Source: Spisula solida (lineage: Eukaryota; Mollusca; Bivalvia; Venerida; Mactridae). From it: DNA of 64,000 bases. Of the stretch, positions 55,479 through 64,000 are shown in pieces. The DNA lies in the NCBI GenBank assembly GCA_947247005.1, contig OX365947.1, forward strand, positions 696,530-760,529, given 5' to 3'. The position numbers were made by a program, and so were the translations under genes. The number at the start of each line of letters is the position of its first letter. Positions within the stretch are counted from its first letter, which is position 1. The notes beneath the pieces were generated by a model. The model did no database searches and was not told the origin of the DNA. It saw only the letters and a program-made list of their open reading frames with translations.

Positions 55479-56556
55479 GTTTAGTTTAAACATATTTTAT
55501 TACCCCAAAAATGTCATGCAAATATATCGTCGGTGACAATCATAAACCCTGTAACTACAAAATCACAACTTTTCAGGAGACGAAAAAAACTGTTTTGTGA
55601 TAAATATAAACAATGGTAAATGCTGTTCTTTCACCAATAACGATAGAAATATGTTAGGAAACAACCAATAACAGTTTGATAGGGTTGCGATAAATCCAGC
55701 ACAGCAACGGTAGTTACGACATTTCACCATCGTGATTGGCCAATGATGATGTGATTTTTTATAGTTACGTCATTTCCGTTTCTCAAAATTTATTACTCAA
55801 TAACTGTTCATATAACTTTGTTTCTAAGCTGCAAAATCAATGTGTCTAGATGAGAGCAACTACATGTAACAGAAACTTTTGTCGTGCTACAAACTACAAA
55901 AAAAGTCCTAATTAAAAACATTTTTTTACTTTATTTACTTTAAAAGTCCACTTTAATCAATTAACAGTGAAATGATTTTCTGATCATCAAATTGCAATGC
56001 ATTCTCATATATCAGTGGTTAGTCAAGTTCCCAGATATCACAGGTGAAGAATACTCTGATGAACGAGAATGAATGCAATAAGAAACGGTTCCAAACCCTC
56101 AATTATTACATGATACAAAAATTGTCTCGTTTGATACATGTACCTGCACAAAGTAAGGCGCTAAATAAAAGCAGTTTCCATTAAAATATTTAACATTCAA
56201 GTATCTTAGCAAGACACAGCATTGATATATCCTTTAAAATAATTGCAGTAAATCATTTATAAAGCCACTGCAGACAAATGCAACAAAACCAAACATCTAA
56301 CAGTTATAATAAAACGATTCAGAACAAAACGGGTCTTAAACAAAATACATAGTTAGTACATATTTTCACACTGACGCCTGACATATCGTAATAAAACACC
56401 AGTTGATGATAAACGGTCAAAATCGTTTTAATACTGCAAACTAATGGACCTTTGAGTGGGAATTATGATATTGCGACCGGTATAATTCCAGATCAGCCAG
56501 CAGGTAATGTTATCGACACTGAACGGGTTACCATCCAAACCTGTATGAAAGGGTTC
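55479..56556. other. No feature recognised
   Basis: Contains the left copy of a 20-bp inverted repeat (55522-55541, partner 58267-58286). Otherwise unique. Confidence 0.35.
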
Positions 56557-56791
56557 TTAGTCAAATATATGTAACCTAGCTATGTGGGCCACTCTGATCG
56601 CAGTAATACATGTACTTAGCACTTTCAAATAGTGAGCATTCTCAGCTTCTGAAATGCTAGAAATCGCTGTTTGCGTTTCCAGTTCATATGTTGCATGCAA
56701 TACAGACATCCTTACAACTGTTTTATCACAAATTGAGTTACTCATTATATCATTTGGATTCTGTGCAGTTATCAGCTCGTCATCTGGTGGT
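56557..56791 (-). CDS. Possible terminal exon of an unknown gene
   Basis: A minus-strand frame of 77 residues plus stop follows a fair acceptor (CCATTTCTAG). It begins PPDDELITAQNPNDIMSN and ends with RVAHIARLHIFD and a stop. The residue mix is protein-like and rich in S, T, A and E, with no low-complexity stretch. I do not recognise a family, see no polyadenylation signal nearby, and an overlapping plus-strand frame exists at 56654-56881. It could be a last exon beginning at 56791 with one base of a split codon, or a chance frame. Confidence 0.25.
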
Positions 56792-56897
56792 CTAGAAATG
56801 GATTTTCGGAGGTCCAATAATGACTCTTGTATAAATTATATTTACATACTGTATCACAAGACAATCTTATCACTTCATTAAGACTCCGTACTTGAGT

Positions 56898-57268
56898 TAG
56901 TAGAGAGGTTGCGATTCGAACGTCTACGACTACGTGTACGTGTAGCTACCCGTACATGTATACGTACGCGTTGCAATTACAATTGGCTTGCGGAACACGA
57001 CGTGTGATTGTAACATCACATGGCAGTTGTAACATGATTTCTTCGTGAATCGATAATGAGTGTTTTTATAAACTCACTGAGACTACCGGCGATAAAATCT
57101 TGGGTTACATGTGCATACGCATATCTGTGTGACGTAGTATACATTATATTTTCGTCTGCCACACGTCCGTTACTTGTAGAAACTACACATACCTGGATGA
57201 CGAAATACCCAAAAATAGTATTCACGTAGACGTACACGTTACACGTTGCCTTTCGCAACCTCTCTAAT
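56898..57268. mobile_element. M15 inverted-repeat element (AGAGAGGTTGCGA ends)
   Basis: TAGAGAGGTTGCGATTCGAA at the left pairs with TTTCGCAACCTCTCTAATA at the right. Both inner arms carry ACGTGTACGTGTA- or GTAGACGTACACGT-type words. No duplication beyond TA-rich bases could be fixed. Confidence 0.75.
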
Positions 57269-58756
57269 ACCCGTGTAACGTTAATGTCTAAATCTTCACC
57301 TGAACACGAATCACTAGTAATACGTCAAAAGAATCTTTTTTCTCTAATCAGTTTATATAGAATTACTTTACTTTAGGATCCATGGTATTACATCATCATG
57401 ACACTCTGTGTCTTTTGTTTCATCAGTATATCTGTTTTCACGTGTATTATTGTTTTTCTTCTGTATTAATTAAGAGTTGGAAACTTAACATTAATATTCG
57501 TTTAAGTGTATCAACATTTGCAGCGAACGGATGGTCTAAGACAGACTATGTGTCCTTCCAAAGTGCACTGTTTCCTTCTATAATGTTATGAAGGTATTCA
57601 CAAGTTCTATTGACTGAGTGTAGACGTTCCTTAAGTTCTATTTTGCTGCACCGAGACTAAATAGATAGTAGATATGAACTTCAGAAGACAGAACATTAAT
57701 ATACTCTATATCTATCATACATATTATTAACGTTATTAATAAACATTTACACTTTTAATAATTTATTAAAGCCTTATTATTTCTGTGTATTTTGATACTT
57801 TTGTGAAGAAAATAGGATGCATAGTAATTAAATACTTCACATTTTTGATTATCACACCAACGAATTTTACCATGGGTCGCCACTTTTTACGATACGACGA
57901 TATGTAAACAGGAATGAGGCTGGATCTGTGTGTTTTGTAGTTACAAGGTTTCTGATCAGTTGCATTATATGAAAATTGTCGTGGAATGTTGAAGTTACGG
58001 GCTTTCCGACAAGAACATTTTAAGTCTTTTTCAATTCCATTGCCGGCCTGATGGATGGACTACTTTTAATTCATGAACATATTGACACAAATAGAACTGA
58101 TATTCCCACCATTTTTATAGAAAATACAATGCACTGAAAGTGCAGCCATTTATCTAGAAGTTACGGGTTTTCCTTCAGAGAAAATTTTCAACCAACCAAG
58201 CTACAGCTTTTCATCACGTGGTGTTTTTGAGAGATCTAATTGGACGAATTTCATGAAACTTCGATAGATTGTCACCGACGATATATATATATAAATACAT
58301 TTTATATACATTGGTAAAAGGGTCGAGCTACAAGTTCTAAAACTTAGTTACGGCTCTCCCTTTCACGACTGGTCTTGTTCAGTCCATTTCTGTAAATGGA
58401 TTACCCCCCCCCCCCCCTCCGTATCCATGATTAGAAACATTGAAAGATTGATAGGGCGTGAATGGACGCACTGTCGAGGGGTCATTTTGATCGTCGTTCA
58501 AATTAATTTTTTAGTCATACATTCTAAAAATACATGTATTTACAACTGGTGAGTTATTTGACCAATATGGTAAAAAATGACGAGCATTAAACATAAAAAC
58601 TGTATCATTAAATAAATAAATAAGCATTTACATTCAAATATACAAAAATGAAAATAATGAAATACAGTAATGTTCCACTAATAGAACAGCCAAAAGGTAG
58701 TCTTGATAGCGAAGTGGCCTCCACAGCGGAACTTTACTGTTTTTATGGTATCCTAT
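57269..58756. other. No feature recognised (1.5 kb)
   Basis: A C run at 58406-58418 and a loose duplication of GAAGTTACGGG(C/T)TTTCC at about 57990 and 58158. Confidence 0.35.
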
Positions 58757-59010
58757 TATCGCAGTGATACACTATAAATAGAGAAGGTAATGTATCGCAG
58801 TGATACACTATAAATAGTGAAGGTAATGTATCGCAGTGATATACTATAAATAGAGAAGGTAATGTATCGCAGTGATACACTATAAATAGAGAAGGTAATG
58901 TAACGCAGTGATACACTATAAATAGAGAAGGTAATGTATCGCAGTGATACACTATAAATAGAGAAGGTAATGTATCGCAGTGATACACTATAAATAGAGA
59001 AGGTAATGTA
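58757..59010. repeat. 36-bp minisatellite, 7 units
   Basis: Unit TATCGCAGTGATACACTATA then AATAGAGAAGGTAATG. GTATCGCAGTGATAC is a hairpin and CTATAAATAG is TATA-box-like. 36 is a multiple of three, which explains the 110- and 91-residue frames. Confidence 0.95.
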
Positions 59011-59110
59011 TCGGCCATGTTTAGCCGCCACAACGGATATGACATAACGAAAGCAGGTCCATAGTTTGTGGACATGTTGTCACAGCAAAGACGGATATCA
59101 GTTCATGTGT
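59011..59110. mobile_element. M10 fragment
   Basis: GGCCATGTTTAGCCGCCACA, ACGGATATGACATAACG, TTGTCACAGCAAAGACGGA. The 36-bp array runs directly into it. Confidence 0.65.
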
Positions 59111-59777
59111 GTGCACTATATTCTTTCTCCGTCTATGTAGGGTACACTCAAATAATTTGAAACCATGTGCCTATGTATTTTATCAAACAAATTGTGAGTA
59201 CATGCACGACAATAAATAAATTCATAACACCAGAAAGTTTAACAATTTTTTAAAGAACAAAAACAGAAAGGAGAAACTAGTCACCCATGGTAGCCTACCT
59301 GCATGGTTTTCCATACATCTCATAATTATCCTGAACTATCAATATGTCTTGGAAGATGGTTAACAATAAAGAAAACTACGGAAACGCCCACAATGTTAAC
59401 ACTGTCGTTGGTGTGTTGTTGTTTTCTGAATTGTATATAAAACGAAAAAAAACCATACAGCTAGATGCGTAGAGGAAACGTGCATTTTGGCATGTTCAGT
59501 TCCGATCGTTATTCGACCATCTTGTACATAGTAACAAGGCAATGTTATCTTCGTAATAATACATGTATATATACAGTCCTGAGTGATGCGTTTTTCTCTG
59601 GGACGAAATGAATGAAAACCGTCGATTCATGAAAGATGAGTCTTTATATATGTTTACACCCGTCTGTCATAAATGCCGATTGAATACGTCGACTCTATGT
59701 ACAATGAAAATAACCCTGTCAACATTATGTACAATAAATTCCTATATATTATGAGTGTCAACTATCTACAACACTAT

Positions 59778-59897
59778 TCATGTTTTTTGATCATCGAATG
59801 CTTGGTTTTGATGGCTTTGTGGCATCAGAACCTCAAGTGGCCCCTTTTCCATTTGCATCTGTTGTAGCGCATTGGGAGCGCATCCCGGTGGAGGAGG
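59778..59897 (-). CDS. Terminal exon of PPxY/proline-rich tail gene
   Basis: Last exon of the gene whose previous exon is at 60490-60650. Acceptor GTATTTTGCAG, then 39 codons and TGA, entered in phase 0 as the preceding exon requires. It starts with four prolines (PPPPGCAPNALQQMQMEKG) and ends QNQAFDDQKT. Too short to appear as a long ORF and overlapped by a spurious plus-strand frame. The proline run joins the proline ending the previous exon to make a five-proline stretch, a possible SH3, WW or EVH1 ligand. Function unknown. Confidence 0.6.
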   Translation of the reverse strand, partial: PPPPGCAPNALQQMQMEKGPLEVLMPQSHQNQAFDDQKT

Positions 59898-60112
59898 CTG
59901 CAAAATACAAATAACATACCATCTTTATAAACTTATGTCAAATCACCGACAAATTGTGAAACTTTGAAACTATTATAAACATTTCAAACGCCAAAACACA
60001 TTTTGAATCAATGCAAATTTTAGCGTGAGTTAAGAAGATATTTCGTTCACGCATTTGGCAACAAAAAATGTGACCTCACTTTTGTTAACAAATATCTCAT
60101 AAATACAACCAA

Positions 60113-60365
60113 AGTTATGCCCCCCTCATCTTTGATGAGAGGTATATTGCTTTGCACATGTTGGTCGGTCAGTAGGTCGGGCCGTTGAAAGAATGGTTTC
60201 CGTTCAAAAACTCAAGAATGCTTTGCTCTAGGATCCTCAAAGTTTACATGGAGGTTGGTCATCAACAGTAGATGACCCATATTGATATTGAGGTCACTAG
60301 GTGAAAGGTCAAGATCTTTGTGGCCCTAACCCGTACTAGCTATTGGGCTGCAATAGAGGCATACG
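60113..60365 (+). repeat. D1-like dispersed repeat in intron
   Basis: GTTATGCCCCCCTCATCTTT, AGAGGTATATTGCTTTGCAC, GGTCGGTCAGTAGGTCGGG, CATCAACAGTAGATGACCC. A type I associate with bivalve genomes. It lies within the intron between the two exons above and below. Confidence 0.6.
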
Positions 60366-60489
60366 TGATTTACAAATATCTCTTGTTATAGCTGGTTTGT
60401 TGTTCCGTGGATTCCAAATTACAACAATATGCTAGTGACGTGGCTAAAAAAGCAAATATATTAAGAGCGTATCTACATAAATCACCTAC

Positions 60490-60650
60490 CGGTATATGTG
60501 GCTTGGAAAATTCATTGAATCGAGCTCCATTGTGAAACACACTTTTCTCGTTCTTGTCCAAAATAATGACCTGTCCAGTTTGTCCTGTTTGCTGGACAGA
60601 ATTGTCTACGTATGTGTATGGGGGAGGTGCATCGGAGAGCTGGTACTTTT
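60490..60650 (-). CDS. Penultimate exon of PPxY/proline-rich tail gene
   Basis: Acceptor TATATTTTCAG, donor CCG followed by GTAGGTGA, 161 bp, entering with one base of a split codon and leaving in phase 0. It encodes KYQLSDAPPPYTYVDNSV, then QQTGQTGQ, VIILDKNEKSVFHNG and ARFNEFSKPHIP. PPPY is a PPxY motif, the usual ligand of WW domains in NEDD4-type ubiquitin ligases, often in cytoplasmic tails of membrane proteins. No membrane segment is in these exons. Upstream exons are not found in the window. An M4 element (60864-61273) and an M7 element lie in the upstream intron if the gene extends right. I do not recognise the family. Confidence 0.6.
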
Positions 60651-60863
60651 CTGAAAATATAAAGGTCATGGCATAAGTAATATGATATCAAAATACAATT
60701 TGAGTTATTTTTCTGGAAATATTTGTTGCCGAACAACCCAGCTTGACCGAGCCTCTATTTGGAGACTCAGTATCTGTCAACGTGTCCTTATTATACTCGA
60801 TTCTGAAGTTGATTTTATCACATTTATTGCAGAACAACCCGTCTAGACCGGTCCTTGCTTTGT

Positions 60864-61273
60864 CAGTGTAGCAATACCACGTGGTTTTTTACTACAGTTC
60901 CAAGTAGAAATGTGTAAACATTGGAACACAAATGTAGCCATAAGTATTTTATTTCTTCATCGATTTCTATGAAATCTACGCCACGCTAAGGAGAACATTA
61001 TTAGCTTTCCGTGAAATATAAAATCTTTTTCAGCGGATGTGCCGTTTTGTCCATTACCCTGAGAAACCGTGGAACGTGTAGGTTTCACAGGGTAATGGAA
61101 AAATCGGTAAAGCTGCTGAAAAAAATCTTATATTTCATACTTCCCCCCTTAGCGTGGTGTATATTTCATAGAAATCGATGAAGAAATAAAATACTTATGG
61201 CTATTTTATTTTCCAATGTTTGCAAATTTCTTCTTGTAACTGTAGTCAAAAGTCACGTGGTATTGCTACACTG
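60864..61273. mobile_element. M4 fold-back element, intact, TTTGT duplication
   Basis: CAGTGTAGCAATACCACGTG to CACGTGGTATTGCTACACTG, 410 bp, arms paired almost throughout. TTTGT on both sides (60859-60863 and 61274-61278). Confidence 0.92.
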
Positions 61274-61475
61274 TTTGTAGAGAGAAACAATCTCTTAACG
61301 ACTCATTTATTACCCGCGGCCTAGAGGTCGTAGGTGTTATTGGATGCATAAAGCGATTTGGCCATGGAGGAGCACTGATTGGCTAATGTGGCTAAATTAA
61401 AGAAAGGCTATATCCACACATACCGTGTTGCACAGAGTCACGTGCGATTAACCGGTAATAAAGTCGGTAATACTG

Positions 61476-61621
61476 GGGTGGTATTCAATATTGATCTTAC
61501 TTGACTTAAGGATAACGACAACCAATCAGATCACACCATATTCAATTCTTGGTCAGTAGCAGGCGATATGATTGGCTTTCCTTAATCTCTAATTAAATAA
61601 GATCAATATTGAATACCACCC
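61476..61621. mobile_element. M7 element, CTG duplication
   Basis: GGGTGGTATTCAATATTGAT to ATCAATATTGAATACCACCC, 146 bp. CTG on both sides (61473-61475 and 61622-61624). Confidence 0.9.
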
Positions 61622-61624
61622 CTG

Positions 61625-62250
61625 GTCTGAAAATTATCTGGCCGCGGAGAACTATTTGACTTGTAATATACTTGAGGACTGTCAAACGCTCCATTGCAGT
61701 ATCGAGATATTTCATCGATTGTAAAATAAATAGAGTAGTTATTAGTTATATAATCACGAATCATTACCACTATAACTTTCAGGTCGACTTTGTCATACTT
61801 TTGATATTTTTATGATTTGTTTTGTTAGCATATTGATCACTTCCTGGCATGTGAAGTTCTTATAATAATAATTACGGTTCATATTCCATTCAATTATGTA
61901 GACATTTCTGACCAATTTACCATACCCACTTTTCAAAGTAGCTTCTGATGCTAAAATAATGGTCAATTCGCCTTGTGTTTTTTGAATAGGGTATTACAAA
62001 AAACGTAATGAATAACATTGCTTTTCACTATTGAGCTCACATAAATGCGTTTTCCACTCGACCACCACACCACGCATAACATACGTATGAATGATTGAAT
62101 CATTAAACATACTAGTATTTGTTTTATAAATTTCTCAAGTGGTAATATTTTCTGTATACATGTATAATGTCTATAAAATAATTAAACTTATTCAAACACC
62201 AACCACGAGCGTGCTAACCTACCCACAATGTGCTGGTTCGTCTTCATGTA
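61625..62250. other. No feature recognised
   Basis: Unique AT-rich sequence; no exon with both splice signals seen. Confidence 0.35.
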
Positions 62251-62488
62251 TAGTACGGAGAATTTGATACGACTATCGACCTTCTATTAGCATAATTTAA
62301 CAGTTGATATATTGTCTATGTTTATAGTCCCGGTTGTATGTTTTCATAAGGTGCAATACCAACGCAAATCTAAAGGACCGATATTGCACGATATTAAACT
62401 CGCTTGCGGAAATTTTTATATTCATTGCAAGAACCTTGTAACATATTCATGCATAAAGGTCAAGATCAAGTCAAACTCTCCGTGCCAA
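62251..62488. mobile_element. M1 element, full length with one internal deletion
   Basis: TAGTACGGAGAATTTGATAC at the left, GATCAAGTCAAACTCTCCGTG, read in part, at the right. It lacks ~30 bp present at 19755-19785. Confidence 0.85.
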
Positions 62489-62692
62489 ATGAGTATTGAG
62501 TGATATTATATAATGTTTACGATGTAAGTTCGATCGCTATTGATAGCTGACAAACTGGAACCATTCCAAATATCTGTAAATATATATTTATCGATTGAGC
62601 ACATTCAGGGCTTCTGGTTGATTATTTACACTTCTATACACATTAATGAAGTTTTAAATACGTACCCGACATAAGAATGCATTTTACAGAAT

Positions 62693-62937
62693 GTCCGTAT
62701 ATCAAGGTCGTAAGTACTATAAGACGCGTGTATATTTGAAATCTGCATCTCAAGGCACTTCTTATGAGCTTATTTTCGTAAAAATCTGAAGTGGGTTTGT
62801 TGACCAAATTGAAGTTTAAAAGCTTGTTTTTCCATAAGTAAAGAGTAGTTTTCAGACAGATTTTTCTTGGTTTTTTTTCTTCAAAATATTGATTTTGTTC
62901 TCATGACTTTCTAATTCTAAGTCAGCGACATACCAAC
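62693..62937. mobile_element. M5 element
   Basis: AAGGTCGTAAGTACTATAAG at the left, body GAAATCTGCATCTCAAGGCA, right CTAATTCTAAGTCAGCGACAT. Confidence 0.7.
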
Positions 62938-63111
62938 AGACAACAATGGAGAGATATGTTTGCAGCGGACACGAAGAGGATAGGTAGGTAGGTCATATAC
63001 ATGTATACCAAGACAAGAAGAAACTTTGCTTGTAGAATTTATTCGAAAATTGGTGACAAAGTTTAACAATTTTTTTCAAAATTAAGAATGGCACTACATG
63101 TATTTTTACAG

Positions 63112-63201
63112 ACAAATAAATCCCAAACAAACATGGAAAGCGGAACAAGTAATGGAAACAGAGATGAGGCTGACGAACCTGAATACTGTTCTATCAAATA
63201 A
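63112..63201 (+). CDS. Possible terminal exon: acidic tail ending EPEYCSIK
   Basis: After a good acceptor (GTATTTTTACAG) a plus-strand frame of 29 residues ends in TAA: TNKSQTNMESGTSNGNRDEA then DEPEYCSIK. The hydrophilic, acidic composition with a tyrosine in an (E/D)PEYxxI context looks like the cytoplasmic end of a receptor, where such tyrosines serve as SH2 docking sites when phosphorylated. The upstream exon is not identified. The gene would run opposite to the ankyrin and PPxY genes. A chance frame of this size cannot be excluded. Confidence 0.3.
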   Translation, partial: TNKSQTNMESGTSNGNRDEADEPEYCSIK

Positions 63202-63408
63202 CTTACGAAATTCTTAAAGTTAAGCTCAAATTTAAATTCTTTAAAATTCTTTTACAATGCAAATTGGTGACGGATATGGTTTGTATGAGTTCATTAACTG
63301 AATCAATATAAGTATTGCAGTTCCATTTACCACATTTCATAACAAAGAATTTGAATTTGACCGTAAGTTTAAGTTTTCCGTAAGTGCTTTGATTACACAG
63401 TTCTCTGT
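63202..63408. mobile_element. M13 element, degenerate
   Basis: The right arm TGACCGTAAGTTTAAGTTTT, CCGTAAGTGCTTTGAT, ACACAGTTCTCTG matches 34050-34098. The left arm CTTACGAAATTCTTAAAG is weak. Confidence 0.55.
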
Positions 63409-63591
63409 ATCGGAAAACATCTCTAAGTATCTAAGAAGGACAACCTGTGAACGTTTGATACTTTCTGTTTCTAATACAATACTGTATTCACATTCAGTTT
63501 GGAGGAATTTTATAAAATTATATAGAACGCCCATACAAGAAAATACAACATCTGCCTTCAAGAACATAATACAAAAATGATGTCGAGAGTT

Positions 63592-63627
63592 ATCTTTCCT
63601 GATGGCGATATACACAGCTGTAATTCA
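63592..63627 (-). pseudogene. Ankyrin homology after the in-frame TGA
   Basis: Directly after the TGA and in the same frame the sequence reads ITAVYIAIRKDNS, which lines up without a gap with the conserved ankyrin stretch that follows KGKVR (family pattern LPALHIAARKDD). Homology ends there and an unrelated open stretch leads into the M13 element. Confidence 0.5.
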
Positions 63628-63999
63628 CACTTTTCCTTTATTAATGTCATGTTGTATAAGATCCGCGACCACCTGATCATGTCCTTGCTGAACAGCGACT
63701 GCCATGGGAGTGAAGCCGTCCTCAGTTGAGAGACTAGGGTCAGCCCCGTGAGCCAGGAGAAACTTCACGATGCCCGAATGACCCTCCTGTGCTGCCATGT
63801 ACATAGGTGTAAAACCAGACTCAGACTGCGCATTTACATTGGCCAAACGATCGACTAGTATAGTAACAATGTCTTCATGTCCTCCTAGAGATGCAACGTG
63901 AAGAGCCGTGTTACCTTTCTTAGTTGATGCGTCCACACTAGCTCCACGTTTTAATAGTTCTGTTACAATGTCCACATGTCCCTCTTTGGAGGCAAAATG
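63628..63999 (-). CDS. ANK: Ankyrin (ANK1/2/3, Ank2/unc-44 type) repeat domain, partial
   Basis: The frame enters from beyond the right edge and covers four 33-residue ankyrin repeats: [77 protein letters not shown], then the linker HDINKGKV. The order and wording ([36 protein letters not shown]) are those of the N-terminal repeats of canonical membrane-skeleton ankyrins, which tie channels and cell-adhesion proteins to spectrin at the plasma membrane. One conserved NGA before NVNAQ has become RLA. The frame ends at TGA (63625-63627), where the family has an arginine codon. Homology resumes in the same frame after the stop, so this may be a pseudogene. An exon end (AAA followed by GTGTGA at 63630) is the alternative. 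Confidence 0.75.
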
Positions 64000-64000
64000 T

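Noticed and set aside
58743..59075. 110- and 91-residue frames as repeat peptides
   Set aside because: Translations of the 36-bp array; two overlapping frames on one strand cannot both be selected and neither shows a family motif.

Overview
This window looks like nuclear DNA of a bilaterian animal, most likely a bivalve mollusc. It is AT-rich, has introns with GT/AG splice sites, and carries no bacterial-style gene organisation. The bivalve assignment is an inference. It rests on several interspersed repeat types I associate with bivalve genomes: repeats with GGGCCATAACTC blocks followed by CGGACGG runs and a GGGGGCATAA end, and GACCTTGACCTTTGA repeats. A nuclear-receptor exon of the HR96/NR1J type also fits a protostome.

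Coding content is very sparse. I can support: one DNA-binding-domain exon of an NR1J/HR96-type nuclear receptor (7442-7603, minus); the last two exons of a gene with a PPxY motif and a proline-rich tail (60490-60650 and 59778-59897, minus); part of a canonical ankyrin repeat domain at the right edge (63628-63999, minus) whose frame meets a TGA and then continues with recognisable homology; a 5'-truncated CR1/L2-like LINE with reverse-transcriptase coding (53667-55385, minus); and three other LINE 3' fragments. Two further terminal exons (63112-63201 plus, 56557-56791 minus) are plausible only. Nearly all other long ORFs are translations of tandem repeats.

The rest is short non-autonomous DNA transposons, dispersed repeats and minisatellites. 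By comparing copies inside the window I define about twenty families, called M1-M19 (short inverted-repeat elements) and D1-D5 (dispersed repeats). Several nestings can be read, some against an empty site in another copy: M2 inside M1, M4 inside M1, M3 inside M2, M7 inside M10, a minisatellite inside M5, a LINE inside a minisatellite, and a LINE inside the loop of a palindrome. I found no transposase gene, so all of these would depend on enzymes encoded elsewhere.

Layout: 1-7 kb, repeats with a TTCATGAA-rich element, a tRNA-derived SINE and M3/M9; 7.4 kb, the receptor exon; 8.9-11.2 kb, three minisatellites; 11-23 kb, the densest nested inverted-repeat elements plus 102-bp and 19-bp arrays; 23-34 kb, mixed elements and a 16-bp array; 34-38 kb, a 967-bp element with perfect 26-bp ends, the M2/M3 nest and a Tigger-like element; 38-42 kb, 41-bp and 53-bp arrays; 42-48 kb, M5/M6/M11 elements and tRNA-like pieces; 48-52 kb, a 19-bp GGTACC array and a GGCGGATCC element; 53-55 kb, the LINE; 56-64 kb, the gene-bearing end.
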